DNA from: Bathymodiolus brooksi
Taxonomy: Eukaryota > Mollusca > Bivalvia > Mytilida > Modiolidae
DNA length: 64,000 nt
Reading direction: 5' to 3'
Assembly (NCBI GenBank): GCA_963680875.1
Contig: OY804576.1
Span: 74,591,668-74,655,667 of the forward strand
This document shows, piece after piece, positions 1 to 11,879 of this stretch. Position 1 is the first letter of the stretch. Every line of letters begins with the position of its first letter. The position numbers were made by a program, and so were the translations under genes. The notes beneath the pieces are model-generated. The model did not search any database. It worked only from the letters and a program-made list of their open reading frames with translations, and had not been told where the DNA came from.

Positions 1-120
1 GACCTGTCTATCCACGAACTGTTGCTTCAGTGAGCTAGCTCAAAAAAAAATCCAACAAAGCGGACCTACTCATCATCTCATTGAAAATTAGCTTGTTCTC
101 GCCATGCTATTGCTTTAAAA
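1..120 (+). repeat. SINE-B, 3' part (cut by window edge)
   Basis: The stretch matches the 3' half of the SINE-B copy at 18405-18755: a 'ttgcttcagt' motif, 'aaagcggacc', a 'catcatctcattgaaa' block and 'gttctcgccatg'. It lies in the intron upstream of the first visible MAGUK exon. The 5' end is outside the window and the 3' tail is worn. Confidence 0.7.
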
Positions 121-265
121 TTACTGAATTTAATACACAGTACTTCATTTACTCAATTATGAGCACAAAACAATGGTTTTTTATTATAAATACTGTAAAC
201 TAGTGGGTTCTCGTGATTTAATATTTTACCCCATTTCTAAAACTGTTTTTCTTTGTATTTTACAG

Positions 266-382
266 TCATTAAGAATGTTGAAAGACAGTGATTTGAAGCC
301 ATACATTGTTTTTGTTTATCCTCACAATATGGAAAAATTACGACAAATTCAACAACACTTGACAAATGGTATCAAGGTGAAG
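266..382 (+). CDS. MAGUK scaffold protein, penultimate coding exon (guanylate-kinase-like domain)
   Basis: A 39-codon internal exon, phase 0 at both ends, preceded by a pyrimidine-rich acceptor (tattttacag) and followed by a GTAAGA donor. It encodes SLRMLKDSDLKPYIVFVYP and then an NMEKLRQ helix. In MAGUK p55/PALS1-type proteins this strand-helix block lies in the C-terminal half of the guanylate-kinase-like domain, a catalytically inactive fold that binds phosphoproteins at cell junctions. The open frame upstream of base 266 is intron read-through and does not belong to the protein. The partner exon is at 6731. PALS1/MPP5 fits best from residues I remember, but MPP7 or another p55 member is possible. 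The rest of the gene lies to the left of the window. Confidence 0.85.
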
Positions 383-588
383 GTAAGAGTTGAATTTTAG
401 ATGATTTGAATTTTGATTGATTGGTGTTTAACACCAACTTTGAAATTTAATTCTTAGCAATATTAGCTTAGGAATTACGCAAAGAAATCAAATATTGATT
501 TGAAATTGCACGAATGAAAGCACTCCAATATCTTACATTTAAAATAAGCTGTAATTCTTTTTATTGAACTATGATGGAAATGTTTTGA

Positions 589-3500
589 AATTTAGTTGAA
601 AACTTTCCTAGGGTTTATGATGCACAACAAACAATGGTTTAAAATTAAACATAGACTGTGTAGAGTTTGAAATTAGCTAAAAACTTTCCTAGGGTTTATG
701 ATGCACAACAAACAATGGTTTAAAATTAAACATAGACTGTGTAGAGTTTGAAATTAGCTAAAAACTTTCCTAGGGTTTATGATGCACAACAAACAATGGT
801 TTACAATTAAACAGAGACTGTGTAGAGTTTGAAATTAGCTAAAAACTTTCCTAGGGTTTATGATGCACAACAAACAATGGTTTAAAATTAAACATAGACT
901 GTGTAGAGTTTGAAATTAGCTAAAAACTTTCCTAGGGTTTATGATGCACAACAAACAATGGTTTAAAATTAAACATAGACTGTGTAGAGTTTGAAATTAG
1001 CTAAAAACTTTCCTAGGGTTTATGATGCACAACAAACAATGGTTTACAATTAAACATAGACTGTGTAGAGTTTGAAATTAGCTAAAAACTTTCCTAGGGT
1101 TTATGATGCACAACAAACAATGGTTTACAATTAAACATAGACTGTGTAGAGTTTGAAATTAGCTAAAAACTTTCCTAGGGTTTATGATGCACAACAAACA
1201 ATGGTTTACAATTAAACATAGACTGTGTAGAGTTTGAAATTAGCTAAAAACTTTCCTAGGGTTTATGATGCACAACAAACAATGGTTTACAATTAAACAT
1301 AGACTGTGTAGAGTTTGAAATTAGCTAAAAACTTTCCTAGGGTTTATGATGCACAACAAACAATGGTTTACAATTAAACATAGACTGTGTAGAGTTTGAA
1401 ATTAGCTAAAAACTTTCCTAGGGTTTATGATGCACAACAAACAATGGTTTACAATTAAACATAGACTGTGTAGAGTTTGAAATTAGCTAAAAACTTTCCT
1501 AGGGTTTATGATGCACAACAAACAATGGTTTACAATTAAACATAGACTGTGTAGAGTTTGAAATTAGCTAAAAACTTTCCTAGGGTTTATGATGCACAAC
1601 AAACAATGGTTTACAATTAAACATAGACTGTGTAGAGTTTGAAATTAGCTAAAAACTTTCCTAGGGTTTATGATGCACAACAAACAATGGTTTACAATTA
1701 AACATAGACTGTGTAGAGTTTGAAATTAGCTAAAAACTTTCCTAGGGTTTATGATGCACAACAAACAATGGTTTACAATTAAACATAGACTGTGTAGAGT
1801 TTGAAATTAGCTAAAAACTTTCCTAGGGTTTATGATGCACAACAAACAATGGTTTACAATTAAACATAGACTGTGTAGAGTTTGAAATTAGCTAAAAACT
1901 TTCCTAGGGTTTATGATGCACAACAAACAATGGTTTACAATTAAACATAGACTGTGTAGAGTTTGAAATTAGCTAAAAACTTTCCTAGGGTTTATGATGC
2001 ACAACAAACAATGGTTTACAATTAAACATAGACTGTGTAGAGTTTGAAATTAGCTAAAAACTTTCCTAGGGTTTATGATGCACAACAAACAATGGTTTAC
2101 AATTAAACATAGACTGTGTAGAGTTTGAAATTAGCTAAAAACTTTCCTAGGGTTTATGATGCACAACAAACAATGGTTTACAATTAAACATAGACTGTGT
2201 AGAGTTTGAAATTAGCTAAAAACTTTCCTAGGGTTTATGATGCACAACAAACAATGGTTTACAATTAAACATAGACTGTGTAGAGTTTGAAATTAGCTAA
2301 AAACTTTCCTAGGGTTTATGATGCACAACAAACAATGGTTTACAATTAAACATAGACTGTGTAGAGTTTGAAATTAGCTAAAAACTTTCCTAGGGTTTAT
2401 GATGCACAACAAACAATGGTTTACAATTAAACATAGACTGTGTAGAGTTTGAAATTAGCTAAAAACTTTCCTAGGGTTTATGATGCACAACAAACAATGG
2501 TTTACAATTAAACATAGACTGTGTAGAGTTTGAAATTAGCTAAAAACTTTCCTAGGGTTTATGATGCACAACAAACAATGGTTTACAATTAAACATAGAC
2601 TGTGTAGAGTTTGAAATTAGCTAAAAACTTTCCTAGGGTTTATGATGCACAACAAACAATGGTTTACAATTAAACATAGACTGTGTAGAGTTTGAAATTA
2701 GCTAAAAACTTTCCTAGGGTTTATGATGCACAACAAACAATGGTTTACAATTAAACATAGACTGTGTAGAGTTTGAAATTAGCTAAAAACTTTCCTAGGG
2801 TTTATGATGCACAACAAACAATGGTTTACAATTAAACATAGACTGTGTAGAGTTTGAAATTAGCTAAAAACTTTCCTAGGGTTTATGATGCACAACAAAC
2901 AATGGTTTACAATTAAACATAGACTGTGTAGAGTTTGAAATTAGCTAAAAACTTTCCTAGGGTTTATGATGCACAACAAACAATGGTTTACAATTAAACA
3001 TAGACTGTGTAGAGTTTGAAATTAGCTAAAAACTTTCCTAGGGTTTATGATGCACAACAAACAATGGTTTACAATTAAACATAGACTGTGTAGAGTTTGA
3101 AATTAGCTAAAAACTTTCCTAGGGTTTATGATGCACAACAAACAATGGTTTACAATTAAACATAGACTGTGTAGAGTTTGAAATTAGCTAAAAACTTTCC
3201 TAGGGTTTATGATGCACAACAAACAATGGTTTACAATTAAACATAGACTGTGTAGAGTTTGAAATTAGCTAAAAACTTTCCTAGGGTTTATGATGCACAA
3301 CAAACAATGGTTTACAATTAAACATAGACTGTGTAGAGTTTGAAATTAGCTAAAAACTTTCCTAGGGTTTATGATGCACAACAAACAATGGTTTACAATT
3401 AAACATAGACTGTGTAGAGTTTGAAATTAGCTAAAAACTTTCCTAGGGTTTATGATGCACAACAAACAATGGTTTACAATTAAACATAGACTGTGTAGAG

Positions 3501-6099
3501 TTTGAAATTAGCTAAAAACTTTCCTAGGGTTTATGATGCACAACAAACAATGGTTTACAATTAAACATAGACTGTGTAGAGTTTGAAATTAGCTAAAAAC
3601 TTTCCTAGGGTTTATGATGCACAACAAACAATGGTTTACAATTAAACATAGACTGTGTAGAGTTTGAAATTAGCTAAAAACTTTCCTAGGGTTTATGATG
3701 CACAACAAACAATGGTTTACAATTAAACATAGACTGTGTAGAGTTTGAAATTAGCTAAAAACTTTCCTAGGGTTTATGATGCACAACAAACAATGGTTTA
3801 CAATTAAACATAGACTGTGTAGAGTTTGAAATTAGCTAAAAACTTTCCTAGGGTTTATGATGCACAACAAACAATGGTTTACAATTAAACATAGACTGTG
3901 TAGAGTTTGAAATTAGCTAAAAACTTTCCTAGGGTTTATGATGCACAACAAACAATGGTTTACAATTAAACATAGACTGTGTAGAGTTTGAAATTAGCTA
4001 AAAACTTTCCTAGGGTTTATGATGCACAACAAACAATGGTTTACAATTAAACATAGACTGTGTAGAGTTTGAAATTAGCTAAAAACTTTCCTAGGGTTTA
4101 TGATGCACAACAAACAATGGTTTACAATTAAACATAGACTGTGTAGAGTTTGAAATTAGCTAAAAACTTTCCTAGGGTTTATGATGCACAACAAACAATG
4201 GTTTACAATTAAACATAGACTGTGTAGAGTTTGAAATTAGCTAAAAACTTTCCTAGGGTTTATGATGCACAACAAACAATGGTTTACAATTAAACATAGA
4301 CTGTGTAGAGTTTGAAATTAGCTAAAAACTTTCCTAGGGTTTATGATGCACAACAAACAATGGTTTACAATTAAACATAGACTGTGTAGAGTTTGAAATT
4401 AGCTAAAAACTTTCCTAGGGTTTATGATGCACAACAAACAATGGTTTACAATTAAACATAGACTGTGTAGAGTTTGAAATTAGCTAAAAACTTTCCTAGG
4501 GTTTATGATGCACAACAAACAATGGTTTACAATTAAACATAGACTGTGTAGAGTTTGAAATTAGCTAAAAACTTTCCTAGGGTTTATGATGCACAACAAA
4601 CAATGGTTTACAATTAAACATAGACTGTGTAGAGTTTGAAATTAGCTAAAAACTTTCCTAGGGTTTATGATGCACAACAAACAATGGTTTACAATTAAAC
4701 ATAGACTGTGTAGAGTTTGAAATTAGCTAAAAACTTTCCTAGGGTTTATGATGCACAACAAACAATGGTTTACAATTAAACATAGACTGTGTAGAGTTTG
4801 AAATTAGCTAAAAACTTTCCTAGGGTTTATGATGCACAACAAACAATGGTTTACAATTAAACATAGACTGTGTAGAGTTTGAAATTAGCTAAAAACTTTC
4901 CTAGGGTTTATGATGCACAACAAACAATGGTTTACAATTAAACATAGACTGTGTAGAGTTTGAAATTAGCTAAAAACTTTCCTAGGGTTTATGATGCACA
5001 ACAAACAATGGTTTACAATTAAACATAGACTGTGTAGAGTTTGAAATTAGCTAAAAACTTTCCTAGGGTTTATGATGCACAACAAACAATGGTTTACAAT
5101 TAAACATAGACTGTGTAGAGTTTGAAATTAGCTAAAAACTTTCCTAGGGTTTATGATGCACAACAAACAATGGTTTACAATTAAACATAGACTGTGTAGA
5201 GTTTGAAATTAGCTAAAAACTTTCCTAGGGTTTATGATGCACAACAAACAATGGTTTACAATTAAACATAGACTGTGTAGAGTTTGAAATTAGCTAAAAA
5301 CTTTCCTAGGGTTTATGATGCACAACAAACAATGGTTTACAATTAAACATAGACTGTGTAGAGTTTGAAATTAGCTAAAAACTTTCCTAGGGTTTATGAT
5401 GCACAACAAACAATGGTTTACAATTAAACATAGACTGTGTAGAGTTTGAAATTAGCTAAAAACTTTCCTAGGGTTTATGATGCACAACAAACAATGGTTT
5501 ACAATTAAACATAGACTGTGTAGAGTTTGAAATTAGCTAAAAACTTTCCTAGGGTTTATGATGCACAACAAACAATGGTTTACAATTAAACAGAGACTGT
5601 GTAGAGTTTGAAATTAGCTAAAAACTTTCCTAGGGTTTATGATGCACAACAAACAATGGTTTACAATTAAACATAGACTGTGTAGAGTTTGAAATTAGCT
5701 AAAAACTTTCCTAGGGTTTATGATGCACAACAAACAATGGTTTACAATTAAACATAGACTGTGTAGAGTTTGAAATTAGCTAAAAACTTTCCTAGGGTTT
5801 ATGATGCACAACAAACAATGGTTTACAATTAAACATAGACTGTGTAGAGTTTGAAATTAGCTAAAAACTTTCCTAGGGTTTATGATGCACAACAAACAAT
5901 GGTTTACAATTAAACATAGACTGTGTAGAGTTTGAAATTAGCTAAAAACTTTCCTAGGGTTTATGATGCACAACAAACAATGGTTTACAATTAAACATAG
6001 ACTGTGTAGAGTTTGAAATTAGCTAAAAACTTTCCTAGGGTTTATGATGCACAACAAACAATGGTTTACAATTAAACATAGACTGTGTAGAGTTTGAAA
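589..6099. repeat. 81-bp minisatellite, about 68 tandem copies, inside the MAGUK intron
   Basis: The motif cctaggg recurs every 81 bases (607, 688 and so on), and the phase repeats exactly every 1620 bases (20 units) through to 6001. The unit runs from 'gaaattagctaaaaac' through 'cctagggtttatgatg' to 'gactgtgtagag'. Copies are nearly identical. The first few carry 'tttaaaatt' and all later ones 'tttacaatt'; copy 3 and one copy near 5590 share 'cagagactg' in place of 'catagactg'. The first copy is the most diverged and the last decays at 'gaaaattggtag'. Stop codons occur in the unit, so it is not coding despite a length divisible by three. Confidence 0.98.
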
Positions 6100-6379
6100 A
6101 TTGGTAGAAAAATCAAAACTTCACTTCCATCCTTCTTCAATAAATTGGAATTTTCACATCAAAATCCTGGTATTATATAGAGGTGAAAAATTACTCAATA
6201 TCATAATCGGTTAAAAGGTGGAGTGGAATACCATATGACACAAACAGATATACAGCTGTTTTAAAAGGGATTTGACCCTTGACCCTTACTGTTTACAAGG
6301 GGGCATTTCTGTAATCAAAATTGTTTAAATGTTAGGTTGTAATAAATCAAATTGTTTATATTTGGTTATAGATTGAATG

Positions 6380-6535
6380 ATGATAACAAAATGGGATCTT
6401 ATTGTTAAAAATGGGAAAATAACAAAATGGGACCTTACTTTTAAAAATGGCAAACTAACAAATAACAAAATTCGGATCTTGCTGTTAAAAATGGCAAACT
6501 AACAAATAACAAATGGGAGATTGCTGTTAAAAATT
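6380..6535. repeat. Degenerate short tandem repeat
   Basis: Four imperfect copies of a 40-50 base AT-rich unit containing 'aacaaatggga' and 'ctgttaaaaatgg'. It lies in the same intron, between the large array and the last exon. Confidence 0.7.
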
Positions 6536-6539
6536 ATTA

Positions 6540-6715
6540 AGAGGTCACGTTTGGGACAAAGAAAAAGTTGTATTTTAAGACAGGTGACCTCTTAAAAGAG
6601 GTTCAATTCGTTTGAAATTTTCTATGACAGAACATGAAAAATGTAACCTTGTAATACAGGTGACTGCTTAATAGAGGTGACCACGGCACATGCATGGGCA
6701 GATTTGACTGTTTCT
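6540..6715. mobile_element. Remnant of a dispersed element ending in 'cagatttgactg'
   Basis: Phrases such as 'aggtgacctcttaaaagagg', 'ggtgactgcttaatagagg' and a terminal 'cagatttgactgt' resemble the right end of the TA-flanked MITE at 11597-11879. No matching left end is visible, so this is a decayed or partial copy. Confidence 0.4.
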
Positions 6716-6730
6716 ATTTTATGTTTTCAG

Positions 6731-6924
6731 GATGAAGAACTGCAGGAAGTTATAGAACGTGCTAGAGAAATGGAAGACAAATATGGCCATTATCTGGATT
6801 ATATTTTAGTGAACTCTGATATGGAACTAGCATACCAAGAACTTTGAGTGAAATCAACCGATTAGAAGTTGAACCACAATGGGTACCCTCACCATGGGTC
6901 GGCAATCACCTTATATTACAATAG
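6731..6924 (+). CDS. MAGUK scaffold protein, last coding exon, with one-base frameshift
   Basis: After the acceptor 'gttttcag' the frame reads [20 protein letters not shown] and then a VNSD..LAYQEL segment, which matches the end of the guanylate-kinase-like domain. The frame then meets TGA at 6845-6847. Moving by one base at about 6844 restores a family-like C-terminus, [17 protein letters not shown], ending at TAG 6922-6924. The motif PQWVPxxW is the usual terminus of p55-type MAGUKs. A run of three T's where the expected codon (CTT TTG) would need four is the likely site, so either a sequencing/assembly error or a very recent deletion explains it. As written, the protein would end at QEL and lose about 25 residues. 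Confidence 0.85.
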
Positions 6925-7149
6925 TTCATTGTCATTTATGTACTTCAAACATCATTTCTCAAGATTTTGATATAATTACTTATTCAATGTGTTCTTACTT
7001 TTTCACATTTCTATTTCTTGATAGTTGTTTTTCTTCTTTTTTGAGAAACTGGCACATTTTTTGTAAATACATACAAATTTTTATGAAATTTTTCGTTACC
7101 ATTAGTGACCATGTTCTTCTTCAAACTATTCTGTCATCTTCATTATCTT

Positions 7150-7205
7150 GTTGTCATGCCACGATATAGCTGAAATACTGCTAAAGTTGGCATTAAACAC
7201 CAATC
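7150..7205 (+). repeat. SINE-A 3' end, 5'-truncated
   Basis: The sequence 'cacgatatagctgaaatac' followed by 'ggcattaaacaccaatc' matches the 3' end of SINE-A. It probably lies within the MAGUK 3' UTR. Confidence 0.65.
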
Positions 7206-7951
7206 AATTAATCATTATTTTGTCCACTGCTATTCCTGTGGCTAAATGTGAAACATATTTTATTTAATATGGAACTAACAACGGTATACTTCACATATTT
7301 GTATTTAATTCAAAAGTGATTGTATGCTATTATATTATATTTGAATTTTTTAAGTTTTATTCCAATCCTTTTTCATTTCGATAAAACACTTTCTTTAAAT
7401 GAAATTGAGATACCAATAATACTTGGCAGCCATTCTTCGAAATTCAAAATATTATATTTGAATTTTACGTTTTATTTGAGTCCTTTTCATTCCAACAAAA
7501 CACTTTCTTTAATTGAAATTGACATTATTTTCAACAAGAATTACTTTATATTTACTAGGCTACCATTCTTTGAAATTCGTTGCTCACACAGTAGTAATTC
7601 TTAAAATAGGATATAATGAGTAAGATATCAAAATCATGGTTTCGAGTGAGGACAAATATTCAAGAAATTTCACACCAATGAAAATGAATGTTTTTTTCCA
7701 GATTCCTCTTTAAAGTTTTGTTTATACATGTAAGTCTTTTACATGAAATCTAATATTGAAATTTCAGTCCAAATATAATTGCTCTTTATGCAGTACCATA
7801 TGTCAATATAGGTTAAATGGTTCTTTCAGATTTTATTGATGATTTGTACATTTTCCCTTTGATCTTTACACGTGATAATATCTATTATCAAGCAACTAGC
7901 GTGAAATGGACATGTTATTGCTATGTGACGCTATAATGACATCAGTAACGT
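7206..7951. other. AT-rich non-coding stretch
   Basis: No credible gene. It probably includes the MAGUK 3' UTR and downstream spacer. No convincing AATAAA polyadenylation signal could be fixed here. Confidence 0.5.
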
Positions 7952-8365
7952 CCTCTCGCTAGGAGTGAAACGATACACTTTTTCCACAAGCGATACGTAT
8001 CCCGATATTTGATATGTATTACGATACGTTTTATAGGAAACTGTAACTATTCCTTGAAGTCCATGCTGGTCGACATGGGCGCTGCCATGTTTTTTTTTTA
8101 TATGAGGTCGCTTACGTACTAGCGGAAATTATGAATATTTGATTAATTAATTTTAAAAGCATAAATTAATCGATTCACTTTTCTCAAAATATTAATTAAA
8201 TGATCACCAAAAGAAGAAAACGGAAGTTCAACACTACTTTTTTTCAAAAAATGAGCATCTTATCATTTGTATCGTAAGCGGCCTCCACGTATCGTGAACC
8301 GAACCGTCCCCAAAATAATCGCGATTTCGGTACATACAGTGAATCGTTTCCCCCTTACCTCTCGC
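7952..8365. mobile_element. hAT-type non-autonomous element with perfect 8-bp TSD
   Basis: The core element is 7960-8357. Its ends are inverted: TAGGAGTGAAACGATACACT on the left, TAAGGGGGAAACGATTCACT when the right end is read on the other strand. It is flanked by the direct repeat CCTCTCGC at 7952-7959 and 8358-8365. An 8-bp duplication is the hallmark of hAT transposition. The 398-bp interior has no transposase. Confidence 0.85.
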
Positions 8366-8506
8366 CAAATTCTCGATAAACATACTATCTTTGATATGTT
8401 TTGCTTGACGTCATGGACTTCTCATGACATCTCACATCTCAGTCTTCACCTTCAATGTGATATTGCTCTGAGAAATTCATTCTCTCAAAACAAATCAATG
8501 ATCGTT

Positions 8507-8602
8507 AATATGTACCATATTATTGCTGAAACTTCTGTATATCTTGTCTGTTCTAATATGTACCATATTATTGCTAAAACTTCTGTATATCTTGTCTGTT
8601 CA
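8507..8602. repeat. 48-bp tandem duplication
   Basis: Two nearly identical 48-base units, each starting 'aatatgtaccatattattgc' and ending 'cttgtctgttc'; one visible difference is gctgaa versus gctaaa. Confidence 0.9.
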
Positions 8603-8639
8603 AATTACTTTATATATTATATTTTATATTTATAATTAA

Positions 8640-9328
8640 ACCACTTTTTAAGTGCCAGGTATATAATCTAGTCTTGCATGTTATTTAATTACCCAGCATT
8701 ACATATAGTACAAAACACAAGATTTTAGAATTCTCTTTGCTTTAGGGTGGAATACAGTTGACTTTATCCTGACATCCTTGACTGGGTTGCACAAACCTTG
8801 TTTAAATCTATGTATCAATTGAAAACTTAATTTACATTTAAATTTACTTGAAATGTACATGAAATGAATATACAATTAAGGTTTAATTAAGACTTATAAT
8901 TTAATTGAGGCTTGTGTGATCCAGTCCTGTTATTCTACACCCAACTATTCACATTCATGATCACTGGATGTGTGGGGGGGGGGGGGGGGATGAGATAGTG
9001 TATTCGGGGTTGATAATCTAAAAATTGTGTTGCACTTATCAATACCAGTACTTGCAGGAACGAACATGATTTCTTGCTTGTATGCAAGTATTTATGCACA
9101 TAATCTGTATAACTAATACATCCCGTCAACACTAAAACATGCCTTTCATTTGGGAAAACATTGTCTTCAAATAGTTTTAAGCAGGTTTAGAGGACTAAAA
9201 ACAACCCAGTTATAATAACGGGTCTACATTATTTTTACATTGACATGAATTTATGAGTAATAATGCAGAAAATCCATTGCAGAATGAAGATTTATTTTAA
9301 AATTTATTGTTAAAAAAAAGTACATCAG
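8640..9328. other. AT-rich non-coding stretch with a G-run
   Basis: No gene seen. A homopolymer run of about 17 G lies near 8974-8990 and may be miscounted in the assembly. Confidence 0.5.
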
Positions 9329-10334
9329 TTCTACCAAGGATTTGTATACATGTAGTAGAAAGGATATTAATCTCGCGAGATTTAGCATAGATTGTATGTA
9401 AGTATGTTGCATGGCGAGAACAAGTGAGATTACCCATTGTGCAATTCATTGACAATGCATGTGCCTTGATTAATGGTGGGAATTTTTGATCGCTTCAACA
9501 TTTTAAACCAGTATTTGTAAATATATAAAACCATAATTACAGGTATAAAGTGAAAATATTTGTCCTAAATACCAATCCTTAATAAAGTATCGACTTTTTG
9601 TAGATGTATCACCCATATTTCATCAATAATTGATATTAATCGATTTGCCCCTTTGACCTTCATAATCCCACCTATTATGGGCGGTCAAGACTCAAATTTA
9701 AATTTCAATCTCCTCTCTTCTCTCATCATACCGAATATTGAAGCAGAGCCGTCATTTATGTGATAATATAAATATTTTTCAATGTATAGAAGGAGTTTTA
9801 TTGAAAACAGTGCTCCCGATTTGTATTTATTAAGGATTGTTTACCAGCATTTGTCAAAATGGCTGCATTCTGATCGGAAATGGGGGTGGCCTATTTAGAA
9901 ATCAATAAACTTCCTTGTTTACATGAAATCGACATACCAAAGTGTATAAATGTGTAGTTTTAGAGTGTATTCAATATATAGAACAAAACTTGGCATGATT
10001 GGTTGCTTTGTTTTATCATTTTTAATATGTTTTAGATACATATGAAACTCTACTGTACTTTTTTTTTATTTTACGTGTATGAGGGGTGATACAGAAAAAA
10101 TAAAAATAAACTTTTCCATTGAAGCTATATCGGCAAATTCAAGGATTGTTTTGTGTAGTGTAGTATATAGATGATGCATAGCATGAACTTTGGTGTAATT
10201 GGTTGATTTTCCTACGAATTCTCGAGGCATTACAAAATGAATGAAGTAATTTTTCCTCTGTTGTAGCATAAAACCTCGCCACGCGAGATAATACGAGATT
10301 CGTATCCTTTCTACTATACAAATCCTTGGTTCTA
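9329..10334. mobile_element. Foldback-type element of about 1 kb with 5-bp TSD
   Basis: The element is 9334-10329. The left end CCAAGGATTTGTATACATG and the right end, read on the other strand, CCAAGGATTTGTATAGTAG, continue as inverted repeats through 'agaaaggata..aatctcg' for about 50 bases. The direct repeat TTCTA flanks both sides (9329-9333 and 10330-10334). Further inverted pairs lie inside, for example 'accaatccttaataaagt' near 9575 and 'tttattaaggattg' near 9825. No transposase is visible. The superfamily is unclear; the 5-bp duplication resembles that of the hAT-like elements elsewhere in this window. Confidence 0.8.
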
Positions 10335-10392
10335 CAGTATAATATTTATGTATGAAAGTTTGTTAATAGTTTTCCTTCACTCAGTTACTACT

Positions 10393-10470
10393 AAAGTTTG
10401 TCAGTGACTTGTGCCACAATATTACTGATATTTTGTTGAAAGTGGCATTAAACACCATAACCCTAGCCCT
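10393..10470 (+). repeat. SINE-A 3' fragment with TSD
   Basis: Starts at 'aaagtttgtcagtgacttg' and ends in 'ggcattaaacaccataacc'. It is flanked by CAGTTACTACT (10382-10392) and CAATTACTACT (10471-10481), an 11-bp duplication with one mismatch. This indicates a 5'-truncated, LINE-mediated insertion. Confidence 0.8.
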
Positions 10471-10593
10471 CAATTACTACTTCACCACATGGCAAAGAGA
10501 AAATAAAACTTGTGTAATCTGTACTATATTTCATTGATCGAAACAAAGAACGCATGTATTTTCTAACGATTGAAATATATAGAGAGAGAAAAT

Positions 10594-10660
10594 AAATATA
10601 TATATATATACTGTTTGGTTTAATTTTCAGACGTATATATATATATATATATATATACAA
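10594..10660. repeat. TA microsatellites
   Basis: Two runs of alternating TA separated by a short unique stretch. Confidence 0.95.
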
Positions 10661-11004
10661 TGTATAAGGCTTTGTAACTCTAATCTTGTTCTATATTGTC
10701 CGTATCCTATTCAGAAAGCTAATCGACTTCTTTTTGACAATTTTATCATCATTTTAAATATCATTCCTATTATTTAAACATTGTTTTGATGTTTAGAGTG
10801 CCAAGTCTTGACTGCTGTATATAGATATAACACTACTACTAAAGAAGCCTTTAAGAGAACTTTTTATTTTTTTGTCAAAGTTTATAGTGAGATTATTTTT
10901 TATATAGAAATTAGATATTTTATTATTTTAATATTAGCTGTTTACTTGTTGATTATTATTTAAAAATGGTATTTTTGTGATCTGGGAATTTTACTGTTGT
11001 ACAA

Positions 11005-11056
11005 CGTGGGGAATCAAAATAAGACAAACTCGTGGGGAATCAAAATAAGACAAACT
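11005..11056. repeat. 26-bp tandem duplication
   Basis: Two identical copies of a 26-base unit that begins cgtggggaatc and ends gacaaact. Confidence 0.95.
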
Positions 11057-11270
11057 CGTAACAAATTCACAGTATTTTTGATTGTTTTTTATTATTAATT
11101 TTTAACACAACTAGTGCACAAAAAATTGGCATGTGAAGTAACAATTTTTTTGTGTGTTCAAAATCAAAATTGTTCTATTATCGTAACACATAACATTATG
11201 TTTTGATTTCAGAGATATATACTATTGTTTCCTTGACGATGGTTAATTTTGAAGGAAATAAAACATTATA

Positions 11271-11444
11271 CAGTTAAACCTGTCTATCAAACGTCTTTGG
11301 AACTGGCATTTGTGTTCAGAATATACAGGTGTTTGGTATACACAGATTAAATTAACAAGGATTTCCTCTGTTGGCACTTTAATTCAAAGTTTGGTTTATA
11401 CAGGATTTCAGTTTATTCAGAGTTTGGTTTAGGCAGGTTTCACT
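11271..11444. mobile_element. Decayed TA-flanked MITE
   Basis: The left end CAGTTAAACCTG follows TA; the right end CAGGTTTCACTA is a damaged inverse of it. It belongs to the same family as the element at 11597-11879, and shares internal phrases about 'tttggtatacacag'. Confidence 0.6.
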
Positions 11445-11596
11445 ATTAATGGGGGTTTTTTCCACATTGACCAAGACTGAAGCCTAGTTAATGTCACAAT
11501 TATTGAGTAGAATAACATTTATCATTAACAAATATGTACCGGTAGTTAAAAGAATATTCAAGAATTGAAGTTATTTGGAATATATATATATATATA

Positions 11597-11879
11597 CAGT
11601 CAAACCTGAATATAAAAAGGGCACTCTAAGAAAACTGAAAATGTGCCCTTTATGAGCAGTTGCCTTTTATATACAAGTTAAAATTACAATGTATTCTTTA
11701 ATTGGAAAAATGTGGTTGTCCTTTATAGACTGATTTGTTATATAGAGGTGCCAGTTGCCTTTTATATACAGGTTGAAATTACAATGAATATGCATTATTC
11801 ATTAATGGGGGAAATATGACTGCCCTTTACAAACAGTGATTTGTTATATATAGGTGTCCTCTTAAGGCAGGTTTGACTG
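11597..11879. mobile_element. MITE with CAGTCAAACCTG ends and TA target duplication
   Basis: Perfect 12-bp terminal inverted repeats CAGTCAAACCTG / CAGGTTTGACTG, flanked by TA on both sides (11595-11596 and 11880-11881). This is the pattern of Tc1/mariner-type non-autonomous elements. The interior is an imperfect tandem duplication of about 100 bases sharing 'ttgccttttatatacaggtt' or close variants. No coding capacity. Confidence 0.85.

Noticed and set aside
8267..8635. 122-codon ORF
   Set aside because: It spans the right end of a hAT element, its target duplication and a 48-bp tandem repeat.
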